Origin: Littorina saxatilis
Taxonomy: Eukaryota > Mollusca > Gastropoda > Littorinimorpha > Littorinidae
DNA length: 64,000 nucleotides
Direction of reading: 5' to 3'
Assembly (NCBI RefSeq): GCF_037325665.1
Contig: NC_090259.1
Coordinates: 39,476,697 to 39,540,696, forward strand
Shown piece by piece: positions 47,301-59,165 of the stretch. Position 1 is the first letter of the stretch. The number at the start of each line of letters is the position of its first letter. Both the position numbers and the translations under genes were made by a program. The notes under the pieces were generated by a model that did not search any database, had not been told where the DNA came from, and saw only the letters and a list, made by a program, of their open reading frames with translations.

Positions 47301-50300
47301 TATTCTGCAGGGTATATGCCCCTGAAAACTCATGTTCACAAGAATCCTCCAGTGAAATTCCCAAATGGACAAGAACATATGGATCAGAAAAACAAGAAGG
47401 GCAAAGCCCATACGACTCACATGCTTGACCTTGACCTTTACATGACCTTGACCCTGTCAAATAACTAAACCTAGCAATGACATCGTACACTAAGAACTGC
47501 TTTACACATTTTTCCTACCAAAATACATGTGACCCTGACCCAAGGTCAAGGTCATCCAAGGTCATGCAACACAAAGCTGTTAATTCAAGACATAGGAAGT
47601 ACAATGGTGCTTATTGGCTCTTTCTACCATGAGATATGGTCACTTTTAGTGGTTCACTACCTTATTTTGGTCACATTTCATAAGGGTCAAAGTGACCTTG
47701 ATCATATGTGACCAAATGTGTCTCATGATGAAAGCATAACATGTGCCCCACATAATTTTTAAGTTTGAAACAGTTATCTTCCATAGTTCAGGGTCAAGGT
47801 CACTTCAAAATATGTATACAATCCAACTTTGAAGAGCTCCTGTGACCTTGACCTAGAAGCATGGGGCTTACTTTGCCCTATATATCATATATAGGTGAGG
47901 TATTCAATCTCAAAAACTTCAGAGAAAATGGGGAAAATGTGAAAAATAGCTGTTTTTTAGACAACATTTATGGCCCCTGCGACCTTGACCTTGAAGCAAG
48001 GTCAAGATGCTATGTATGTTTTTTGGGGCCTTGTCATCATACACCATCTTGCCAAATTTGGTACTGATAGACTGAATAGTGTCCAAGAAATATCCAACGT
48101 TAAAGTTTTCCGGACGGACGTCCGACGGACGGGGGGGACGGACGGACGGACGACTCGGGTGAGTACATAGACTCACTTTTGCTTCGCATGTGAGTCAAAA
48201 AGGTATTAATTTACAAAAGCGTCATTCTTGTTAATGTTTGAACTGTAGGACGTAGTAAGACAGATTGCAATATCTTGAACAGCTGGTATCATGAGACTTT
48301 GTGAGACAATCCAACTTTCTCAAACAGTACATCAGCTGGTCCTAATCAACACCTAAGGCTCTACACTCTAAAAACAAAGATAAAGAAAAAGTTATACATC
48401 TGTAGCTGAAATAGCAGAACTCACTCTTTGTATTTCAACTTGTCCATGACTTGTGAAGAATAAGTGTGTGCAAACAGAAGATCATCAAAACTGTCAGCCA
48501 ACTTCTGAAACGTTTTTGCCTGTTCACTGTCAGCATCAGTGAAGAATCCTGCAAAATTCAAAGCGTGAGAATATGAAATTGCAAGTGGTTTACATAACAT
48601 ATAAACAAACTGCATGTAACCCCCTTTGTTTTGCAAATTGAATTTTATGAAATTAAACAAAACTCCAACTAGAAGTGAAGAGTTCACAAGTGCTGTTTGA
48701 CAGTAATGACACACAAATACACTGCTAACCAGTGAACCACTGGTAATGAACCAAATGAGGGGTAGTGTTGTTACCAGACACAGAAGACAAGTTCACTGTT
48801 CAGTAGGCCCTTGATTCAAAATAAATTGTTCAAAATGTCATGACCTGGGAACAACACTTGAGGGGGGTTTTAATAGACGTTTTTTGAAAATAACTAAGGT
48901 TTGTATGGATTGCTTTCCCTCTGACAAATAACTTCACACATGCTCCTGTCCACATGTTTCCGACACAAGCCTTGCTAGTTATTGGCCCCTCCAATGTTTG
49001 TCAGAGTCAAATCAAAAGCAAGGGAATTTACAACCCATACAAACCCGACAGTTATTTTCGGAATTCGTCTATTCCATCAGGCCAAAAAAAATAATAGGTG
49101 TGGTTACGGTAACATAGCCAAAAAAAAATAGGGTAGGAAGGTAGGCAATCACTTTTTTTTTTTTTTTACTTTTTTTTCTAATGTGTACAAATTAAACCTA
49201 CTTGACAGGGAAATAAGTGTGCGACTCGGGCGCTTTCGCTTTCATTGCGTTTTCTGCACTCGTTTACTTGTTGTTTTGGGTATTTTTTTGACAAATGTAA
49301 TAAAAAGTTATAGGGTCGGCCCCAAAAAATAGGGTAGGTCGGGTTACCGTAACCACACCTATTTTTTTTTTAGGCCTAACTCGTTATGTCAAATGTACTT
49401 CCGCAACGATCCTCAGAAATCCAGAATGCTTGGCAGTTACATAAAATTGAGAAGACGATTAACAAAAGAAACTCACCCACGACACTTCCGTCTTCACGGC
49501 CAACAAAGTCATCAAACTCTTTCTTTGTCTTCAGCTCCTTGGAGCTTGGCCCACCCTCTTTCCCCATGACCTTAACAATGCCATCTGGAAATAAAAAGAA
49601 TAAAGTCAGCCACATATGCATCAAACTTTGCACAAAAGTTAGTGCTGCAAATCGCTAGTGAGTAGTATATGAACTGCACTTCTTAACAGTTGTGAATACT
49701 AAATGATTTTAATCATTGATGTACGAAGGTTAGAAAATATGAAACAAGAAGGGCAAAGCCCATACGACTCACATGCTTTACACATTTTTCCTACCAAAAT
49801 ACATGTGACCTTGACCCAAGGTCAAGGTGATCCAAGGTCATGCAACACAAAGCTGGTAATTCAAGACATAGGAAGTACAATGGTGCTTATTGGCTCTTTC
49901 TACCATGAGATATGGTCACTTTTAGTGGTTCACTACCTTATTTTGGTCACATTTCATAAGGGTCAAAGTGACCTTGACCTTGATCATATGTGACCAAATG
50001 TGTCTCATGATGAAAGCATAACATGTGCCCCACATAATTTTTAAGTTTGAAACAGTTATCTTCCATAGTTCAGGGTCAAGGTCACTTCAAAATATGTATA
50101 CAATCCAACTTTGAAGAGCTCCTGTGACCTTGACCTTGAAGCAAGGTAAACCAAACTGGTAACAAAAGATGGGGCTTACTTTGCCCTATATATATCATAT
50201 ATAGGTGAGGTATTGAATCTCAAAAACTTCAGAGAAAATGGGAAAAATGTGAAAAATAGCTGTTTTTTAGGCAACATTTATGGCCCCTGCGACCTTGACC

Positions 50301-53300
50301 TTGAAGCAAGGTCAAGATGCTATGTATGTTTTTTGGGGCCTTGTCATCATACACCATCTTGCCAAATTTGGTACTGATAGACTGAATAGTGTCCAAGAAA
50401 TATCCAACGTTAAAGTTTTCCGGACGTCCGGACGGACGACTCGGGTGAGTACATAGACTCACTTTTGCTTCTGTAGTTTATTTATTTGAGCAGTGTTATA
50501 CATATGACTAAGTGCCAAAAGGTGCTCACAGAACAGAAGACGACTTTGTTTTACAATAAAAATGTTTCTAAAAACGTGTGTCTGCTGAAAATTGGTGTGT
50601 GTGTGGATGAATGTGCGAAGAGATAGTGGACATAATTTCGTGTGTCTGACTTGAACGGTTTTGAAGTTATCTTTGTTTAAAGTCAAAAATAACGCCAAAA
50701 CCGGCCATCTGAAAACGGACATCGTGATACCTCGTGTTTTGAATATGCCACAGAAAAATAACAAGAAGCACAAATGAATTGCATTTAGTTTGATTGAATG
50801 CCTGAAACATCGCTTTACAGACGAGACCAAACGTCAAATCTAAATCTCGAGAGAATTTTTTTTTTTCGATAACCGAATTTTAAGGTGTCACACGCAAGAT
50901 GTGTCGTCATCACGGCATACATTTTTCAATCGCAGATATTTACTAAATTTCTTTTTCAAAAATTCTGAAATTGATGTCGACACGTCAAGCGATAACGGTG
51001 TCTCAAACTGCTGTCTTAATTTCAAGTAATCCAGCAAAGACTGCAGAACTTTTGAACAGCATTTTTGAAAACGATTTGAAAATTTCGTCATATCTTGCGT
51101 GCGACAAAATGTTCGGTAATTAACGGTTATTTTCTTTTAAAAACAAAATTTACATGTACAAAGATCTACTTCATCTACGGAACCACGTGACACATTCTGT
51201 GTTCAAAATTTGTGAAGAAATCACGAACCACGAATGCGCTATCAAGTGTTGAAATTATGTCGTCAACATCTTTTCAGATCTTGCGTGCGACACCATCTTG
51301 CGTTCAACATAAAATGTCACTACCTTATCGAGTTTAATGGGTAAAACTAACTATTTGTTGTCTTAGTTTAATCTTCTTAATTAAAAGCGTAATAAAACCG
51401 AACTTCCAAGATGAATTTTAATTGAGATTAGCGAAAGAGCGGGCACGCAAGTCGACCTTAAAGTAAAAGAATGATAACACGAGCGTTTGTCGTGTTGTCT
51501 TGCGTGCAACACATTGTCCAAAAAGGAAAATGTATATTTTTCTCAGACGTTTTTTAAGTTGAAACCTTGAAACTTCACACACATTTGGGGTTTAATCGCC
51601 CCCATGCATGGTAAAAGTCTTGTTGACCCTTGTCAGATTTCAAGGTCACGGCTGGGTCACATGTGGTTCAGAAAACGGATGAAACATATTTTTTCAGAGA
51701 TTTTTGAAGCTAGAACCTTCAAACTTCAAACAACGCTTTTGCTTAATGATTGTTCAACATGGAGAATTCAAGGTTGATCCTTGAGAAATGTGAAGGTCAT
51801 AGCAGGGTCTCGTGTGGGTAAAAATGAGATTGTTCGGACACTGCATGTAGCATGGAACGACAAAACATAAGTCATGTCATATTTCAGATATCAGTACATT
51901 TACAAATGGACAACACCAGCAAACATGAACCAAGTCTGGTCGACCTTAGTCAAATGTCAAGGTCAAAGTGGCGTTATGGTTTGGGTAAAAAAAAAAGGAA
52001 ATTGTATTGAACTTCAATTTATATAAAACCAAAGTCTGGTTGATCTGTTTTAAGATTTAAGGTCAAATCTGTTATTTAAGGTCAAATCAAATAGAAATTT
52101 GTTGATGCTTAAATCTTTGAAACTTCCAACAGGTTTGAGGTTTGACAACTTCTGGACTTTGAAATCTGGTATGGTTGATCCTGGTAATATTAATTGGTCA
52201 AAACATCAAGATCAACAATTATAAAATAAGCACTTTCACCAATGTCAAGTGAGCAATAGCAGCAAACGTGAGTTTTATAAAGATTATCACTTTTTGTGTG
52301 ACCTCAACTTGATCCCTCTGAATGCTCTCAATCATGGAAATTGACCACACTTTGATTATAACCAAACAACATCAAAACTTTGGAATGTGTGAAGTTTCAA
52401 AGGTGTTGCTTAAAAGGCGTTCGTGAAAATGACAATTGTATGTGTCTGACTTCAATGCGACCCCGCTGCGACCTTGACGTTTGATTTTATCAACCAGACT
52501 TTCATCATGTGTGAATGACTTCAAACACTATAAAACTAGTTGAAGAAATTGACAATTTTTCAAAGTTTAAGCCAGATGGCACTGCTGTGACCTTGAAATT
52601 TGACAAACATTAACCAGGCGGTCACCTTTTTTAGAAAATATCCTTAATTAAAGGATCTTTAACCTTACTGTGACCTTGGAATTTGATGAGGTTTAATTTA
52701 ACTTGCGTAGTGTGCCAAGTTTCAAGGCCCTAGCTTCAAAAACATATGAGAAAACCTCATTGAAAAATGTATATGTTTGACCTCAACGCGACCCTGCTGT
52801 GACCTTGACTTTTTCAACCAGACTTTAATCGTGTGTGAACATTATACACTAGAACTGTCTGTATTTTCAAAGCTCGTGCTATAAACGCGCTGAATAAATT
52901 GAAAATATTCCACATTTGGACCAGATGTGACCCCGCTGTGACCTTGAACTTTGACAAAGATTAACCAGCAGGTCACTTTTAATGATGCTGAAAGTATGTG
53001 AAGTATGTAAAGTCTAACTGATCTAGTATTAAAACATGTAAGACGTGACAACGACAATTTTCCAGTTTGCAAAGGAAATTTAACCTCGCTGTGACCTTGA
53101 AATTCAATGTTGTTTAATGTGATGTGCACCATACCTGGAGGTCATTATACTTTGGTTGTGTGCCAAGTTTCAAAGCCCTAGCTTTAAAAACGTGCGAGAT
53201 AACCTTAATGCTATGACTCAGTGCCGTTTTGAATGATAAAACGAACAGAATTATCGTTATTTGTAAAATCATTTGGGTAAATTTATCTTTTCTTTTCGTA

Positions 53301-56300
53301 ATTGGGTTCCAGCATCTGTTGTCTTAACAAAAATCACAATATCAGTCGTGTTTGTCAACTTTTATTTTTTAGCCCCTTTGTCCGCTTTTTGTGCGCACCT
53401 TTTGGCACTTAGTCATATGTGGAAGTAAAATTAATGTACTTGAACATTTTTCTTGAACTTGAAGCAGTGATTCTGCTTACAGCTCTGGTAACGATTTACT
53501 GAGTTCAAAGCATAATCCTGATACAGTGCATGACACATACCAGCCTCCCTGGGACCATCATAATCCTTGCTGAATTCTCCATTCCTGAATATCTTCAAAG
53601 TTGGGTAGCCGGACACACCATATTCTTTGCAGATCTTAGTCTCAACACTACAGTCGACCTGTTCAGACAGACATATTAAGTTGTTGAAGTACATGTATTA
53701 GTTACTCAAATGCAAAACACACATCCGATCTGTCATGCATACACAGAACAGCTGGACACAGACGATAAACACAAAAAGTTTGGACCCCTTTCTACCCCAC
53801 CTATGTTGACCAAGTTTTTTTTTATAGCCGAGACCAGCTGTGCTGCAGCAGGTCACTCAGAAATGTAGAAACTGTGTATCAACATCAGGCATGAGCAAGT
53901 TCCAGAATTTTCACTCGCCTTGTGGGCTAGGGAAATTCAAAATTGACTAGCCCACAAACAAATTCACTCGCCCACAAAAATGAGTTTCCAAAAAACAAAA
54001 CGATTCCATCCATTCAAACGTGGTGAAAGGCGAGCAGGTCTTTGCAAGCGCCTGTACAGATCGCATCAGTTGGGCGACACGAGCACGCTGGTCTTGCGTT
54101 AGCTGGTGCTTATAGCGTGTCCCCCCTCGGTGTTTTCGACTTTTTTGTTTGAGTTTACCCATTTTTTGGTGTTTTGTTGGTGAGACTTTGATGTTTCGTG
54201 TGCACGTATGTTTTCTACCTTAAATTTGTCCGTACCAACAACGAATGGCCCCTTTCTCTCCTTCTCAGATGCGGCATGCTTTTCGCAAGCAGTACACAAC
54301 ATGACGTTTTTTTCCCCGATCATAGTTTAGCCAGTCTCTCTGCTCACCAGTCAGATTTCGTATAGTCTGCCTGGAAGGAACGCTTCCTCTGTTCGGAGTC
54401 ATACTTTTGTCAATCTTTGGGACTCCGTTCCCTCTGGTTTGGCTTTTTTTTTTGGAGGGGGGGAGGGGGGGAGGAGCTGGCAGTTGTGCAAGTATTTCTA
54501 CATGTTTACAGCTTCAGATCTGCCTAGGCTTCTGAGACACACATGGTGCGTTGACAATTCTGATTGGTTAAAATCGCGTCAACGAAAAGTCCTGATAACC
54601 CTGAAATCATATGGTCATTCTGATTGGTTCATGGTCACTAAAGAGAATTTCCCGATCAGCTGGAACTGGAGCTTCGACCACATCTAATTTTAGCAATTGT
54701 AGACGACAACGTGCTTCGCATCAGACAATCGTCGCTCGGAAAATGATAATCCACAGACCCAAAATTTACACTCGCCAAGTGGGCGAACATTATAAGACTT
54801 TCTACTCGCCCACACTCATTTCTGGTCGCCTGTGGCGAGTGGGCGACCGATCTTGCTCATGCCTGAACATGCTGGAATGCAGGCGTTAGATGGACGTTAC
54901 AGGAAGCGACTGAAGCTAACAGTCTGAGCGGATATATCCCTACCTGGTCAGCTGGAGCCATATGAGTGGGTACGGAAATATCTGTACCTAGGAGACAATG
55001 AGTTAAGGGAGAAGTGCCATTACCAAATTCCTTTGCTCCAACTGAGTGACTGCATGACTAAGCAATAAATATATAACTGCACAAAACAAGCCAACAATAC
55101 ACACAGGTTTATCACCAACAAGACAGATTTATAATTGGACAATACCTTTGCAAGGCTCACTGGATGATCATTCTTCAGCAGTCTTTCAGCAGCTTTTTCA
55201 TACTCGGGCGCAAGGTTTTTGCAGTGACCGCACCTACAGACAAACACACATTATATCATTATTAATATTAACAATACAGGAAGAAAAGAATGCATGGAAG
55301 AAAACATCACCTAAAACCGATGTAAAGCTAGTTACCTGTTACTTAGGTCGTACTTTTTATTTTGGCAGGAAAAAGTTTTATTCCTCATTCAAAGAATGTT
55401 AGTATTCATGCATGTACAAATTACAATGCATTAAACTTAGTTGTGTTTTTTTTATAATCTGACATCAGGGCTGTACCTTAACACCTGCAGCGGGTTCAAA
55501 CCACGTTGGGCGAATTCAAAATTCCTCTCCACCCGCCCGTCTGGCGACCTTAAATTTCTTTGATCAGAAAGCTGCAAGTTTACGCAACGCTGTTTAAAAT
55601 CGGAACAGGCGAGCAAAGAGGCTTTCGCATTTTACACCAGCTTTGGACGCCATGTTTCTCGCGCCGCTCGAGACTACCTTTTTTCTCCCAATAGCTAGCT
55701 GTCCAATCTTTAAACTTTCACATTGTAGTTGCATGTACACGCGTTGGACTTTGAGCTACAAATGCAACGTATGTCGGCACGAGCAGCTAAGGTGGTTGTA
55801 AGAAATCCGGGCTGGTTGGGGGCCGTTTGGGATTTTTTGGGGACCGGTTCAAATTGCTTACTTAGCGGCCCCCTGGATGGTAGCCAAAAGGTTAAAGTAC
55901 ACCCCTGCCCTGGACATCATACTTTGTCATGTAGCAATCCACTTTACAATTCTTTGCCTAATGTTTGCATGACATCAATACAAATCCTATCATTAATTGC
56001 AAGGTCAAATGTTTTGAAAAGGGGAATGGTGCAAGAGAATGACTGTAATTTCCTATTGCCGTTTGAGTGGCTTGCATTGGTGAATGAAAATTGAAACTGA
56101 AAGGCTGAATGAATGTTTACAGTTACACTACAGATCAAAGACAAAGGTGTTCAAATAAAAATGAGAGAATGAACAATTTGTAATGTCTGTTTATTCTAAA
56201 CTGCACGGAATGATGCACCTGCATACTCCAACTACAATCAGCAGTAGCTTTGTTTAGGTCAATAGGTGTGGCACTACTGGCACTGCCAGTGACAGACGAC

Positions 56301-59093
56301 TGTTTTGGCTGCTATCATTGTATTAACCATCATCTTCTTCTTCTTCTTCTGCGTTCGATGTTGGTGGCCGATTAACCATCATGCAAACAGGCATTTTAGA
56401 ACCAGCATAACATACTGTGGCGGATTGTAAATGGCCAACAGTTACTGCTCTCCAAAAACGGCGCAGATCGGTTCTACTGGACTTATATAATATGATTTAA
56501 AATTCAACTCAATCGCCGACTCAATCTAAACATCGCCGGCTAATCACTTGCTCCAAAATGCTCGTTTTTGTCTAGCACATGATTCTGTGCCTGATATCGA
56601 TTTCCGAACTGGACAGCACCAATACGCATTCAGACAGACAATCAGAGCGACAGAATTAATGAAAATACCATTGAGAACAAGGCTGTCGTTACACAATTTC
56701 AAAAAAATAACAAGACAGAAAAAAAGTGAACCGGTGTCACGATTTCATCTTTCGCCTGTGTACATATTTCCCCCTCGAAATATACTCAAGACTGAAATGT
56801 TGTTTCCTGGTAAAATTAAGAAGTGAAATTATTTAAGGAAGAAAAGCATGTCAGTTTCTTGCATGTGAAGAAAATTGGTGGTAACATTTAATAGATTTCA
56901 ACCCCAAAATCGAAACCTTTTTCGTATAACCTTTGCCCCCAGCGTTTCGACCAATCAGATTTTAGGGCACAGCAGCCTCTCTCTGATAACCGGAAATAAG
57001 GGGCAGCCTGAAATACCTCTTTCACTGTCGGTGCTCGAAGTACTATTGCCAGAGGATTACTTTGAGAAATTCTGCAAGAAAACGGATTATCTTGTTCAAA
57101 ATCATGAACTAAAAGTCAAGGACATGCACGAAGGTATGGTTTGAAACGGCTATTGGTGGTATATGGACGAAAGACTTGGCGAACTTCCCCTGCATAAGCG
57201 AAGCAGAGGTGATCGACCACAGATCTGCAGATCTCTGGATCAACTTTCTTACTGATACTACTGCGTCGACGTTCGACAAGTTATACGACGCATCCAGCGC
57301 GAAGAATGCAAAACCTTGGTGTAAACAATAGACATACTGTGTGCATAAAATGTCTTTCTGCATGGCACAACAGCTAGTAAGCAACTGTGGTGATCAGACT
57401 CAGAGCGAGTGTGCTGACGTCAATGAAGCAGACTCGCAACGAAGTGTACGGTACGCTGTTGTGGGGGGACGCTGACCGGACAGGCACTTGGAGCCTACTG
57501 CGAGTGTATTGCTGGGTAAGTGTTGTTGGTCTTGTATGTTTTGTGGGATTAACTTGATGGCTGCGTTACTTGGTATCTGACACAATCAGTTTTCATACTC
57601 AGTCATATAATGCATGGCACACAAAGTGACAAACACACACAGAGATTCATAATTCTCTACTGAAAATGTCTGCATGCAAAAGCTGTCTTTTTTGACAAAG
57701 TTATGAGCAGCATGTTAATGTAATTTCAATCAGTATCTCCAGGAGACCATGCCATGTTGGCTAGGCATGTTCAATAGAATACCAGGTACCTGAGTGCGGA
57801 GTTTTATTTAAATGTGTACGTACACATGTGTTTGTGAATCCTCTTGTCAATGAAGGTTATCACTGCAGTAAGATCAAATTCCATTCTGAGCCGGTATATA
57901 TTTTATATAGATATCAACAGCATGCGCTTACAAGCTCTCTGTAGGAATTCCTAGGAAAGATAAAGTTAATTGTTATTAGCAGGCTAAGGAAAATCAAGAT
58001 GACACAAACGGAATTTGATTGTGTGTTGTTGTTTTTACCCAGAAAGGACAGTCTTGCAACCATGTGGCTGCCACACTTTTTGCTGCTTCACACTACATGG
58101 CTGAAGGAATCGACACTGTGCCAGCAGACAAAACTTGTACACACTACAAATGTATGTGGAAGGGGCATGCTGCCAAGAAAACTGCACCAGCTGCTCTCGA
58201 TGACATACAAATTGTTAAGTAAGTGTGTATAATAATTAATATTAAGGAAATTAGGGTTGTGTTACCTGGAGGTTTACATCAGAGTGTGATCTATTTTTTT
58301 CAGAACATAAGTCTTAAAGTTAAAATATAGAGCTTGTTAATTACAACAGCTACAAGACTGGGGAAAGAGAAACAGTGATATTTATAAAGTGCATCATCAA
58401 ACAAGAAGGGCAAAGCCCATACGACTCACATGCTTGACCTCAAATAACTAAACCTAGCAATGACATCATACACTAAGAACTGCTTTACACATTTTTCCTA
58501 CCAAAATACATGTGACCTTGACCCAAGGTCAAGGTCATCCAAGGTCATGCAACACAAAGCTGTTAATTCAAGACATAGGAAGTACAATGGTGCTTATTGG
58601 CCCTTTCTACCATGAGATATTGTCACTTTTAGTGGTTCACTACCTTATTTTGGTCACATTTCATAAGGGTCAAAGTGACCTTGACCTTGATCATATGTGA
58701 CCAAATGTGTCTCATGATGAAAGCATAACATGTGCCCCACATAATTTTTAAGTTTGAAACAGTTATCTTCCATAGTTCAGGGTCAAGGTCACTTCAAAAT
58801 ATGTATACAATCCAACTTTGAAGAGCTCCCGTGACCTTGAAGCAAGGTAAACCAAACTGGTATCAAAAGATGGGGCTTACTTTGCCCTATATATCATATA
58901 TAGGTGAGGTATTCAATCTCAAAAACTTCAGAGAAAATGGGGAAAATGTGAAAAATAGCTGTTTTTTAGACAACATTTATGGCCCCTGCGACCTTGACCT
59001 TGAAGCAAGGTCAAGATGCTATGTATGTTTTTTGGGGCCTTGTCATCATACACCATCTTGCCAAATTTGGTACTGATAACATTTTCTGAGTTC

Positions 59094-59165
<72 letters not shown>

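Noticed and set aside
50471-53420. The 2.9-kb element as the cause of copy 7 truncation
   Set aside because: The missing 3' end GCATGTGAGTC is not found on the far side of the element.
42961-59077. A 16-kb inversion between the two arms of the inverted duplication
   Set aside because: Flanking repeats (copy 8 at 59077 and the isolated 3' tail at 43469) do not reconnect into one element when the segment is flipped, and PDIA3 exon order would be broken.
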